Of a DNA stretch of 48,451 nucleotides, positions 33,786 through 42,629 are shown one piece after another. The translations under genes and the position numbers were made by a program. This DNA comes from an uncultured Tenacibaculum sp. (GTDB lineage Bacteria; Bacteroidota; Bacteroidia; Flavobacteriales; Flavobacteriaceae), in assembly GCA_937922085.1 (NCBI GenBank), contig CAKZVD010000033.1, positions 1 to 48,451 of the forward strand, written 5' to 3'. The number at the start of each line of letters is the position of its first letter. Position 1 is the first letter of the stretch. The notes under the pieces were generated by a model, which was not told the DNA's origin, did not search any database, and saw only the letters and a program-made list of their open reading frames with translations.

Positions 33786-34195
33786 AAATAATGCATTTCG
33801 TTTTTTGGTTACTTGCTTTGCTTTCACCTTTAAATGGAGTGTTAACAACCATTATGTTTCTTATTGTAGTAGATTTTATAACTGGTGCTTATGCAGCAAT
33901 AAAAAAAGAAACTCCAATAAAAAGCGAAAAAATAGGACATACAATTTCTAAATTCTTTATCTATAATTTAGTGATTATTTCTGCTTTTTTTTTAGAAAAA
34001 CATATTGTGGATGAAGTTCCTTTTTTAAAGATAATTGCAGGTTTTATTGCAGTAACCGAAATAAAATCAATTTTAGAAAATTATAATGAAATATATGGTG
34101 TTAATCCATTTAAAGCATTGCATAATTTATTAAAGCAAAGTGGTTTTAAAGAAACTCTAGAAGAGTTGTCGAAAGAAAACGAACAAAAGAAGTAA
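33779..34195 (+). CDS. Phage holin
   Basis: A 138-residue membrane protein of the TcdE/Cph1 (Phage_holin_4_1) type. It has hydrophobic helices at about residues 5-30, 45-70 and 78-96, with VVDFITGAYAAIKKETPIKSEK between and a basic, acidic-mixed tail ending in KKENEQKK-like residues. It forms holes in the inner membrane so that the endolysin reaches the cell wall. It overlaps the restored endolysin frame by seven bases and ends before a terminator. Confidence 0.9.
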   Translation: MDKIMHFVFWLLALLSPLNGVLTTIMFLIVVDFITGAYAAIKKETPIKSEKIGHTISKFFIYNLVIISAFFLEKHIVDEVPFLKIIAGFIAVTEIKSILENYNEIYGVNPFKALHNLLKQSGFKETLEELSKENEQKK

Positions 34196-34209
34196 AAAAG
34201 AAAAAGTTT

Positions 34210-34243
34210 AGCTACTAACTCTTGTTTTTAGTAGCTCTTTTTT
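34210..34243 (+). terminator. Terminator after the holin
   Basis: AGCTACTAA/TTAGTAGCT form a nine-base stem with a nine-base loop, followed by CTTTTTT. Confidence 0.85.
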
Positions 34244-34274
34244 ATCTAATTAACACATTAAAAAGATAAGAAAG

Positions 34275-34862
34275 ATGAAGATTAAAACAGAAAAAATTGC
34301 CTTATATCTTATTTTAGGGTTACTAATTTCTAATATTTTTATAAAAGGATGTACTACACCAAAAAGTAATGCACCAAAAGTTACTGTAGTAAGAGATACC
34401 ATATGGAAAACAAAAGTAGATACTTTTAAAATTCAGACGATTAAATATGAAAAAGTATATGTTTCTAAAAATAATAAAACAAAAATTGTAAGAGATACAC
34501 TTTTCTTAAGAGACCCAACACAATTTATAGATGCAAAAGTGTATAGAGATACATTGCGAAATGAAGAGTTAGAAATGTACAGTTATAACTTAGTGAAAGG
34601 AGAGTTGTTGGATAGTAGTTTGTCGTACAAATTAAAAGTTCCGAAAGAAATTTTAATAACTAAAACTATTGAATATCCTAAAACTTATAGGAGTGGATTG
34701 TATTTGTTTTCTGAAATAGGAGGGAATACTAAAACATTTGATAACCTTAGTTTAGGTATGCAATACAATAGAAAAGGAGAATGGTTTGTAAGTTATCGAG
34801 TAAATCTTAATGGATTAAAACCAACTCATAATATTGGTGTTGGATGGAGATTATTTAATTAA
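34275..34862 (+). CDS. Membrane-anchored protein, possible spanin-like lysis factor (DUF6808-like)
   Basis: A 195-residue protein. An N-terminal hydrophobic segment (IALYLILGLLISNIFIKGC) ends in a possible lipobox Cys at residue 26. A charged, strand- and helix-containing stretch follows, with repeated RDT(I/L) motifs (VVRDTIWKTKVDT, IVRDTLFLRDPT, VYRDTLRNEELE). It ends with a beta-strand-rich, aromatic C-terminus (SYRVNLNGLKPTHNIGVGWRLF) that would suit the outer membrane. It resembles proteins of Bacteroidota phages now called DUF6808, but I am not certain. Its place after endolysin and holin suggests an outer-membrane disruption (spanin-like) role. Confidence 0.6.
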   Translation: MKIKTEKIALYLILGLLISNIFIKGCTTPKSNAPKVTVVRDTIWKTKVDTFKIQTIKYEKVYVSKNNKTKIVRDTLFLRDPTQFIDAKVYRDTLRNEELEMYSYNLVKGELLDSSLSYKLKVPKEILITKTIEYPKTYRSGLYLFSEIGGNTKTFDNLSLGMQYNRKGEWFVSYRVNLNGLKPTHNIGVGWRLFN

Positions 34863-34874
34863 GACTTGTTAAAC

Positions 34875-34888
34875 TGTAATTTGTTTGT
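34875..34888 (+). promoter_or_regulatory. Third copy of the 14-mer TGTAATTTGTTTGT
   Basis: It is identical to the phased pair in P2 (33164 and 33184). No good -7 box follows, so it marks a regulator site rather than a proven promoter. Confidence 0.45.
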
Positions 34889-35088
34889 ATTGTCTTTAGA
34901 GTGAAAAATATGAACTGTTATTGTATAGATAGTAAATAAGTTTGATTAACCTCATATCTGGTGAAGAGAAAGAATATTGAATCAAATCTTAACTATTTAT
35001 CTAATAGCATTTATAAAAGTAGATGTTTAAATCCCTTAAAATAAAAATAAAAAGAGTCGCTAGTATGTATTTATAGCGGCTCTTTTTT
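34889..35088 (+). ncRNA. Candidate small RNA or structured leader between lysis and fibre genes
   Basis: About 200 bases without a reading frame, bounded by the 14-mer site upstream and a strong terminator (35049-35088). AGATAGTAAATAAGTTTGATT (34928-34947, read with one gap) can pair with AATCAAATCTTAACTATTT and following bases (34979-35001). The loop carries ATTAACCTC, the same motif as in the lysis leader. Structure and boundaries are inferred by eye. Confidence 0.3.
35049..35088 (+). terminator. Strong terminator before the fibre genes
   Basis: AAAAAGAGTCGCTA pairs with TAGCGGCTCTTTTT (one G-T pair) around an eleven-base loop, followed by T residues. It lies about 100 bases upstream of the first fibre gene, so that gene must have its own promoter or rely on antitermination. 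Confidence 0.9.
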
Positions 35089-35189
35089 GAACAGCATAAA
35101 AAATACTGAAACAACAGAAAAAAGGAATGCTTTATTTCTTGTATTAACAGTTATTATCTTAAAATTAGGGTCTAAAAATAAAATTTAAA

Positions 35190-37052
35190 ATGAAAAAAAA
35201 TAAAGAAGAATTAAAAACTTATTTCGAAAGAGGAGATAAACCAACTGAGGAGCAATTTTCAGATTTAATAGATAGTTATATTGATGCAAAACAATTAGAA
35301 GGAGAAGCGAATCGTAGGTTTGTAATTGATGAAAATGGAGAAGTTTTAGTAGATTCAGAACAAGCAATTCCAGAGTATACATTGTCAGATATTTCGGGTA
35401 ATAAATTAGGTTTATTAAAGGATGGTGTTATTGTTAAAGAGGTAGATTTAACTGCCTATATAGATGACACCAATTTAGCTCGTTTAGTTTCTGGTACTGT
35501 TGATGTTGATGGAGTAGCTACTTTTAAGAGAGGTGATAATTCTACTTTTACAGTTGATTTTAGTTCTGTTATAAAGAGTTCAGTAAGTCAAATTCAAGCA
35601 GATTGGGGGCAAGTGGATGAAACAAAACCTGATTTTATTAAGGGAAAGAGTAAAGTAATTGAAAGAACTGTATTGCTAGAGAATCATAGTTTTGATTTTC
35701 ATGAAATTAAAGCAATTAAATGTAGCTTTTTATCCGAATATAAAGGAGAACCTATGGCGTTAGTTGGTTTTATTTATGGAGGAGAAACTATTTATTTTAA
35801 CGGAGGTAAATATGCTTCTAATTTTGATTATGGGGTTAATGTAGAAGATGAAGTATATTATCACGATGTAAATACCGGAAAGAAACATTCCGATGAGAAA
35901 ATATTTATTGATATTTATAATGTTTTTTATAAAATAATAGGTAAAAAATTAGCGCATTGGACTACTTGGTTAAGGGATGGGGTTAATATTTTAATGCCGA
36001 TAGGTGGTTTTGGTGCTACTTATAATAGAAGTAATTTTACAAACTTTTTTCTTAGTAATGGAAAGGCTGGTCATAGTGCTAACCCTTTGGATGTTGATAG
36101 TATTTCTTATTCTTCAAAAGAAGTTAATAAGCTTGGTACAAGAAGAGTAGTGTTAGATGAAAATGAAGCTGTAATTTCTGAAGAATTCTTTATAGATGAT
36201 ATAAAAATTGATGATGTTACCTCTTGGAGATATTTAGAAAAAACATCAGATTTAATAAATGATGGAGAAGGAGGTTTTCCTTTTGTTACAAGTGATCAAT
36301 TATCAAATTCAGAATATACTCTCTCTGATGTGGTAGCTAATAAATTATCGTTATTAAAAGATGGAGTTGTAGTGAAGGAAGTGAAATTACCTTCTACTAA
36401 TGTTAGTAGTGAAGAAAATATAGTATTAACATATAATTTTAAAGGGAATAAACAGAATAATATTTCTGGTTTCGTTAATGATTCTATTTCAACATCATCA
36501 AGAATAAGTGTTGATGCAAAAATTTTCTCATCTAGTAACGGAGTGGCTATTTTTAAATATATAGGAGAGGTTTATAATAGGTTAATTAATCCTGTAGGTA
36601 CTGTTTTACCTGATAAAATTGATTTTAAGGTTTCTATGGAGGTTGATAATGCTCTATTTAGTAGTAGCTTTAATTCAGGAGGAGTAACAACTAAAAAACT
36701 TTCTCTTTTTACAATAGAGATAAAAAATGATGAAAGAGATATTAGAGATTTATTAATTAATGAAGAGATTCCTATTGTAACACAATTACAAGCTGATATT
36801 CCAGAAAATTCTCAATGGTCTAGTATTACTTACAATGAAGTAGTAGATAAAGGAGTTCGGGAGTCAAATAAAAAATTGTTTTATCTAAGAAGTTTAACAG
36901 ATGATGCTGTATTTGGTGCCCAAGATTTGAATGTCAAATTTACATTTGATTTAAATGTGAGTTATGAAGATGGTACTAACTCTAATAATAATAATCAAAG
37001 TTTTTTAGCAAGGGTTAACAGTTTTGGTGTGTATGTAAAAAAAATAAAATAA
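35190..37052 (+). CDS. Fibre-like protein 1 (shared head, unique tail)
   Basis: A 620-residue protein without signal peptide. Residues 1-155 are a conserved head: MKKNKEELKTYFERGDKPTE, DLIDSYIDAKQ, FVIDENGEVLV, PEYTLSDISGNKLGLLKDG, DDTNLARLVSG and VSQIQADWGQ-D--KPDFIKGK. This head occurs in tail-fibre-like proteins of Bacteroidota prophages. The 460 bases encoding it are almost identical to those of the next gene. Residues about 160-360 are a unique domain. A second 'EYTLSDVVANKLSLLKDGVVVKEV' unit follows (about 370-395), and the last 200 residues are beta-rich. It is the intact member of the set and probably a host- or surface-binding fibre; the target is unknown. Confidence 0.75.
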   Translation: MKKNKEELKTYFERGDKPTEEQFSDLIDSYIDAKQLEGEANRRFVIDENGEVLVDSEQAIPEYTLSDISGNKLGLLKDGVIVKEVDLTAYIDDTNLARLVSGTVDVDGVATFKRGDNSTFTVDFSSVIKSSVSQIQADWGQVDETKPDFIKGKSKVIERTVLLENHSFDFHEIKAIKCSFLSEYKGEPMALVGFIYGGETIYFNGGKYASNFDYGVNVEDEVYYHDVNTGKKHSDEKIFIDIYNVFYKIIGKKLAHWTTWLRDGVNILMPIGGFGATYNRSNFTNFFLSNGKAGHSANPLDVDSISYSSKEVNKLGTRRVVLDENEAVISEEFFIDDIKIDDVTSWRYLEKTSDLINDGEGGFPFVTSDQLSNSEYTLSDVVANKLSLLKDGVVVKEVKLPSTNVSSEENIVLTYNFKGNKQNNISGFVNDSISTSSRISVDAKIFSSSNGVAIFKYIGEVYNRLINPVGTVLPDKIDFKVSMEVDNALFSSSFNSGGVTTKKLSLFTIEIKNDERDIRDLLINEEIPIVTQLQADIPENSQWSSITYNEVVDKGVRESNKKLFYLRSLTDDAVFGAQDLNVKFTFDLNVSYEDGTNSNNNNQSFLARVNSFGVYVKKIK

Positions 37053-37053
37053 A

Positions 37054-39306
37054 ATGAAAAAAAATAAAGAAGAATTAAAAACTTATTTCGAAAGAGGAGA
37101 TAAACCAACTGAGGAGCAATTTTCAGATTTAATAGATAGTTATATTGATGCAAAACAATTAGAAGGAGAAGCTAATCGTAGGTTTGTAATTGATGAAAAT
37201 GGAGAAGTTTTAGTAGATTCAGAACAAGCAATTCCAGAGTATACATTGTCAGATCTTTCGGGTAATAAATTAGGTTTATTAAAGGATGGTGTTATTGTTA
37301 AAGAGGTAGATTTAACTGCCTATATAGATGACACCAATTTAGCTCGTTTAGTTTCTGGTACTGTTGAAAGTAATGGTGTAGCAATTTTCAAAAGAGATGA
37401 TAATTCTACTTTTGAAGTTGATTTTAGTTCTGTTATAAACAGTTCAGTGAGTCAAATTCAAGCAGATTGGAGTCAGTCAGATGATAGACAACCTGATTTT
37501 ATTAAGGCAAAACCATCTTTTAAATTACAAAATAATTTTGCAGTAGTAGGGAGAGCAAATATTACTCATACTCCTAAAATAGGTAGTTTTGATAAGTTTT
37601 TTAATAATTTAGATGACTTATTAACTATTGTAGAAAGTGAATACAATAATAAAAATTTCACAATAATTATTATGTCCGATGGAGTTTTTCCAATTACAAA
37701 GGCATTTTCTACTATTCAAGGGATAAGTTTTTATTCACAAAAAAAAACCAATAATAAAACTTCAAAATCAAACGTTTAATGTGGCAGACTGTACTATTTA
37801 CATGCCAGATGGTGAAATACATGCAACACGGTATGCTTCTTTTATGATTTGGAGGAATGCAGATGTTATTATAAATACAGTGAAAGTGTTAGATGAAGGA
37901 GAAGATGTTAAGTCTGGGGTTGGGTTAACACCTATTGGTTTTGTAAATTCATCTAGTTTTGCAAAAATAAAATGTTATATAAGTAATTTTCATATTGACA
38001 CAACAATAGGTCAAACAGGTTATATTTTCTATCCATCATCAAAGAAATATTATGATATTAATTTTAAAGTGGATAAAGTTATTTATAAACATGACAAACC
38101 TAGAGTTCATATAAATTGTATAACAAATATAAGAAGAGGAGTAGAGAGAAACTTAAAATGTGAAATTTATATAGGTGAAATTGATTTGTCTGAGTGTAAA
38201 AATGGAACAATACATGTATTCAGCGGTACTGGTACATTGTCTTCAGAGGTTAAATCGAATAATTTACACTCAAATGGTTCTTTTGAATTCATACTGGGTT
38301 CGATAAAGAATCCAAATGATATAGCGTTGGCAATTATGTCCAATACAAATAATGGAGATATAGATGTCATTTTTAATAATTCTGTTATTGAAGGAAGTAA
38401 GAGTCATCTGTTAAGGAATGTAAAGACGAGTTTTAATTCTAAGATAAAATTAACAGGAAAGGTTAAAACAAATTCAACAATAGATTTATTGAATTTGAGA
38501 TGGTCTGTGGAAAAAGCAGACACAGATACTGTGGAGATTTTATTGGAATATTTGAAATTAACGAATGAAGGAACCGGACGAATTTTTTCTACATTCCTTT
38601 ATGACGATGGTAGTAGTAGTCTTCCTATGGTAAATCCTAGAATAGTATTTAGAAATTGTCAAATAAATACAAATAATTATTTAGGAGTAATAGTTGATAT
38701 AGTAGGAAATCTAGGTACAATAGAAAATTCTTCTGTTTTGTTTTTTGGTGAGAATCGATTTGATGTTAATCAAAATAATTACTTGTTAGATAGAGCTGCA
38801 GGAGGTGGGAATCATTCTTTATTTCCGAATGCAGTTGTAAACTATGGTAAAATATTTCATAATGCTTTAAATGCGGATTATTCAGATACTAGAGCAATTC
38901 AAAAAAAAGAAAATATTTATACATATGAGATTTAATCAATTATTCTGGAAACATAACGAGAGTTTATAATTATGTTGGTAATAGTAGGTTTTGCTGTAAA
39001 ATTAGAAAACATTAAGGGAGGAATAGATAACTCGACAAAATATTCCGATAGGAGTTAACGAACCTATAAATAGAAAATATATAGGAGATCTAGAGAAAAG
39101 TAATAATAGAGGAGTTTTCTGGATGGAATGTTAATTTCTTTTCAGTAAATCCATACATGACTTTAGTTGGTGGATTGGTAACTTTTTTACGATTAAAAAC
39201 AAGCTCAAATAGTAGTTTATATGATACTAATTTAAAAGGAGTGTCAGTAACGAATGCAAAAATGGTGTTAAAAGGTAGCTTTTATTTATCAGAAAATATT
39301 TTTTAA
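37054..39306 (+). pseudogene. Fibre-like gene 2, frameshifted
   Basis: The head (residues 1-155) is about 95% identical to that of fibre 1. The first frame stops at 37779 in an A9 tract (37739-37747). With one A fewer, the frame continues KKPIIKLQNQTFNVADCTIYMPDGEIHAT and onward for 384 codons as a beta-helix-like repeat domain (to 38935). Coherent protein can be followed further in successive frames (VYNYVGNSRF, FAVKLENIKGGIDNS, NIPIGVNEPINRKYIGDLE, NVNFFSVNPYMTLVGG) to a final stop at 39304-39306. At least five shifts are needed, most at short homopolymers. It looks like a decaying or silent cassette; sequencing errors could explain some shifts. Confidence 0.75.
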
Positions 39307-39324
39307 AATAAATTGATTATAAAA

Positions 39325-41091
39325 ATGAAAAAAAGTAAACAAGAATTAAAAACGTATTTCGAAACAGGAGATAAGCCAACAGAAGGTCAATACGCTGATT
39401 TAATTGATAGCTATGTTGATAGTAAACAAGAAAAGGGAGATTCTAATCGAAGATTTGTTATAGATGAGGATGGAGAAGTTTTAGTGAGTTCAGAACAAAA
39501 TATTCCTGAATATACATTGTCTGAAATTTCAGATAATAAATTAGGTTTATTAAAAGATGGTGTTGTAGTTAAAGAAATAGATTTAGCAGCGTATATAGAT
39601 GATACAAATTTATCAAGATTAGTAAGTGGAGATTTAAATAAAACAACGGGTATTTTAACGGTAGTAAGAGAAGATAATTCTTCTTTTAATATAGATTTAT
39701 CTTCATTAACTAATGAAGTGCCAGAAAAACAAACGATAGACGAGCTGTTTTTAAGTGATAAAGCAACGGTACCTCTTCGTTTTTCAGGGAGTGGTTCTAG
39801 TTCTTCTATTACTAGCAATCAAATGCGAGTGAATGGTAGTAGATCTTACGGGTTTGTAAACTCTAGTTTAATAGGTGTAGAGGCGCAAGATGCAAGTTCA
39901 CAAACACATATAGAAAAAGATTCTTTAGTAATTAGAGAAAATGGAAAAAACACAAGTTTAGAAAGCGGATCTCCTACTAAGGATGTTAAGGTGGCTTTGC
40001 CATCTGAGAGCGGTAAATTGGTTATAGAATCAGCTATACCAGAATATACTTTGTCAGAAATAACAGCGAATAAACTAAGTTTATTGAAAAACGGTGTCGT
40101 TGTTAAAGAAATAGATTTAACTTCTTATGTAGATGATACTAATTTAGCACGTTTGATTTCTGGTACAGTCGGTGCTGATGGTGTGGCGACTTTTAAAAGA
40201 GATGATGATTCTACTTTTACTGTAGATTTTAGTTCTATAGTAATTAATTCGGTAAGCCAAATTCAAGCAGATTGGAATCAAACAGATGGCACACAACCTG
40301 ATTTTGTAAAGAATAAGCCATTAACAACATTAAAGATTGGTAATGTTAATGGGACAGAAGAATTCGAGACTAATAAAATACAATTTGATGAATTTCATCA
40401 AATTAATTCTGCAGAAAATGAAATTCAAATAAATCCGCAGTATTTTCAATTAAAAACGCTGACATATTTGTTTTCTAGTTATTCAGGTGTTTTAGATTCT
40501 AATATTTCAGAAATAGGAGAAAATATAAATACTTTGTCTACATATAATTTGGGAAATATATTTAGAAATCCAGCAACTATAAACGATAGTGTAATAATTT
40601 GTCATTTAAAAAATCACTATAAGACAAATTTTGGACTTCCTCATGTGTCAAATGGAAATATATTACCAAATGAAATAATAGTAAAAGGTTATTTAACACC
40701 TGTGAATTGTAAGTTGATATGGTTTAAACCTGTAGACAAAGTGATGTTTTTTGAACAAAAATTTGAAGGAGTTGGGTTGCAAAAAAGCTTTTTGGTAGAA
40801 AATATAATAACAGGAAAAAGGTCATCTGTAATTGAAGGAGTAAAGTCTAATTATTTCACGATGAATAAAAAAGAATATGATTCTAAAGGAAATATTATAG
40901 ATGTTTCTCAAGATGTTAATTATCAGGTTAGATCATCAACAGGTGATTCTATAATTTTAGAAGATTGTCAGTTCTATTTAACGTATTCTGTTACTGTTAA
41001 TTTTAAAGATTCGAATAATGTTAATGACGATAACAAGAACTTTGATGCAACGGTATCAAACAATTTTTTAAATATAGAATTAATAAGGTAA
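39325..41091 (+). CDS. Fibre-like protein 3 (duplicated head unit)
   Basis: A 588-residue protein. I use the ATG at 39325 (MKKSKQELKTYFETGDKPTE); the frame starts four codons earlier. The head is clearly related to, but more diverged from, those of fibres 1 and 2. The EYTLSEI ... DDTNLARLISG unit occurs twice (about residues 60-95 and 240-280), and VSQIQADWNQTDGTQPDFVKNKP follows the second. A Ser/Thr-rich stretch (SGSGSSSSITSNQMRVNGS) lies between. The C-terminal 250 residues are beta-rich and unlike the other two. It is followed by a terminator-like hairpin. Confidence 0.75.
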   Translation: MKKSKQELKTYFETGDKPTEGQYADLIDSYVDSKQEKGDSNRRFVIDEDGEVLVSSEQNIPEYTLSEISDNKLGLLKDGVVVKEIDLAAYIDDTNLSRLVSGDLNKTTGILTVVREDNSSFNIDLSSLTNEVPEKQTIDELFLSDKATVPLRFSGSGSSSSITSNQMRVNGSRSYGFVNSSLIGVEAQDASSQTHIEKDSLVIRENGKNTSLESGSPTKDVKVALPSESGKLVIESAIPEYTLSEITANKLSLLKNGVVVKEIDLTSYVDDTNLARLISGTVGADGVATFKRDDDSTFTVDFSSIVINSVSQIQADWNQTDGTQPDFVKNKPLTTLKIGNVNGTEEFETNKIQFDEFHQINSAENEIQINPQYFQLKTLTYLFSSYSGVLDSNISEIGENINTLSTYNLGNIFRNPATINDSVIICHLKNHYKTNFGLPHVSNGNILPNEIIVKGYLTPVNCKLIWFKPVDKVMFFEQKFEGVGLQKSFLVENIITGKRSSVIEGVKSNYFTMNKKEYDSKGNIIDVSQDVNYQVRSSTGDSIILEDCQFYLTYSVTVNFKDSNNVNDDNKNFDATVSNNFLNIELIR

Positions 41092-41108
41092 AATTAAAAA
41101 CCTACCTA

Positions 41109-41148
41109 TTGAAAGACAGAATAAGTTTAGTTATTCTTCAAGGTTTTT
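41109..41148 (+). terminator. Probable terminator after the fibre genes
   Basis: TTGA...AGAATAA-GTTTAG-TTATTCT-TCAAGG then T5: a seven-base inner stem with an outer TTGA/TCAA extension. Confidence 0.6.
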
Positions 41149-41320
41149 AGAATAAAATAACAGTAGTAATGTTGTGACTTTGTTATAGGTAAAAGTACAC
41201 TCTAAACATGAATATTGTAAGAAGTTTAATCTAAAATTCTATTTCCTTCAAAAAAAAAGTAGGGTAAATAAAAACTTAATTGTACTAAATGTGTAATAAC
41301 GTAAAAAAACAATTTTCATT

Positions 41321-41984
41321 ATGAAAAAAATTACACTAATAGTGGTATTAAGTTTATTGATAGGATGTTCAGATGAAGAGAATGTTGTAAGTAATCAACA
41401 AACAGATGAAAAAACAGTTTTTAAATTTGATTTTGAAAACGGAGCTGAAGATTTTAAAGTAAATTTTTTTGGAGATCATACAGAAGGAAACCCTGTGATT
41501 AATTTGGTAGATGAAAAAAATGGTAAATGCGGAACTTTATATAGAGGGAAAACAGCAGATTTTACAGAATGGAAAGGATATGATTTTAAAGGGAATGACA
41601 CGCAGTTTTTAGGGTTAGACATGGGAGCATGTTTAGGTTTTTTTGAAGGTGTAGTGGAAACTGATTTTGAAATAAAAACAACATTAGTGGAAGGAAAAGC
41701 AAAACTAGCTTTTAAATATTACATGCCTGGTGATTTTACAGGATGGAATAGTATATACATTTTTTAATGTATATATAGATAAAGCAGATGCAGATTATAG
41801 TAGCGGTCGTAAATTAGAAGATGCATTAGTTAAGTTAGCGGTAAAAGTAAATCAAAAAGGATGGGTAGATTTCTCTGAAGATATTTCAGTTGATTTGCCA
41901 GCAGAAAAATATAAATTAATAATACAAATGATAGGATCATCAGCAGCCATAGATGATATAAGGTTGATAGAAGTTGAAAATTAA
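41321..41984 (+). pseudogene. Lipoprotein of unknown function with one frameshift
   Basis: MKKITLIVVLSLLIGCSDEE is a lipoprotein signal. The mature part (FDFENGAEDFKVNFFGDHTEGNPVIN...) resembles galactose-binding or jelly-roll (F5/8-like) domains. The frame stops at 41767 after a T6 tract (41760-41765). Removing one T joins it to the next frame (FNVYIDKADADYSSGRKLEDALVKL ... IDDIRLIEVEN), giving about 220 residues with a typical C-terminal 'DDIRLIE' strand. So this is one gene broken by a single T, or a sequencing error. It is monocistronic and sits between the fibre genes and the FecI-type sigma gene. Confidence 0.8.
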
Positions 41985-42010
41985 TTATATGTGTTCATAA
42001 TTTTAGGTGA

Positions 42011-42048
42011 AAAGCAGTTATGTGTTTTAAAACACATACTGCTTTAAC
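42011..42048. terminator. Strong hairpin after the lipoprotein gene
   Basis: AAAGCAG-T-TATGTGTTTT pairs with AAAACACATA-CTGCTTT, about seventeen base pairs with one bulge. Few T residues follow. It separates the lipoprotein gene from the sigma operon. Confidence 0.65.
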
Positions 42049-42106
42049 TTAAAAATTAGAGAGTTAATAAAGTAATTTCTATTAAAAAGATATTATTTTT
42101 GCCTTA

Positions 42107-42625
42107 ATGAAGGAAAATGAGAAATCATTATGTGAATCAAAAGTATTTGAAGAGGTGTACAAAACGAATGTAACCGCATTACGTAATTTTGTATACTACA
42201 AATCTGGTGATATAGATGTAGCAGAAGATATTGTGCAAGATTGTTTCATGAAAATATGGAAAAATTGCTCAAATATCATTGTTACTACTGTAAAAGCATT
42301 GCTTTATAAAATGGCATCTAACTCTTTTTTGAATATGGTTTCTCATAAAAAAGTAGTTTTACAGCATCAAAAACTATCGGTTAACGACAATAGAGTCACC
42401 AATGAAAATCCAGAATTTTTATTAGAAGAACAAGAGTTTTTAATAAAACTACAAACGGCAATAGCTGATTTATCTGATAAAGAAAGAGAAGTTTTTTTAT
42501 TAAATAGAATTGATAAAAAAAAGTATAGAGAAATAGCTGAATTACTAAATATTTCAGTAAAAGCAGTTGAGAAACGTATGAGCAATGCACTTAAACAACT
42601 GAGAAAAAAAATAGAAGGAATATAA
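42107..42625 (+). CDS. FecI-type ECF sigma factor
   Basis: A 172-residue ECF sigma factor of the FecI-like group found with TonB-receptor signalling. Region 2 has FEEVYKTNVTALRNFVYYKSGD and AEDIVQDCFMKIWKN. Region 4 has ALADLSDKEREVFLLNRIDKKKYREIAELLNISVKAVEKRMSNALKQL (read in the order given; only the family call matters). The FecR-type anti-sigma gene follows after four bases. It should direct transcription of this operon when the receptor is occupied. Confidence 0.93.
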   Translation: MKENEKSLCESKVFEEVYKTNVTALRNFVYYKSGDIDVAEDIVQDCFMKIWKNCSNIIVTTVKALLYKMASNSFLNMVSHKKVVLQHQKLSVNDNRVTNENPEFLLEEQEFLIKLQTAIADLSDKEREVFLLNRIDKKKYREIAELLNISVKAVEKRMSNALKQLRKKIEGI

Positions 42626-42629
42626 TTCG

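Noticed and set aside
37781..38935. Independent gene starting at GTG 37781
   Set aside because: Coherent protein continues upstream in the same frame to the A9 tract and joins the fibre head, so it is the shifted continuation of fibre 2.
28951..41091. Complete prophage or contractile tailocin
   Set aside because: No integrase, terminase, capsid, portal, sheath, tube or baseplate genes can be recognised; only repressor, lysis and fibre-like functions are present.
41730..41984. Separate small gene at 41730
   Set aside because: It begins inside the lipoprotein gene and continues that protein after one-base shift; treated as one frameshifted gene.
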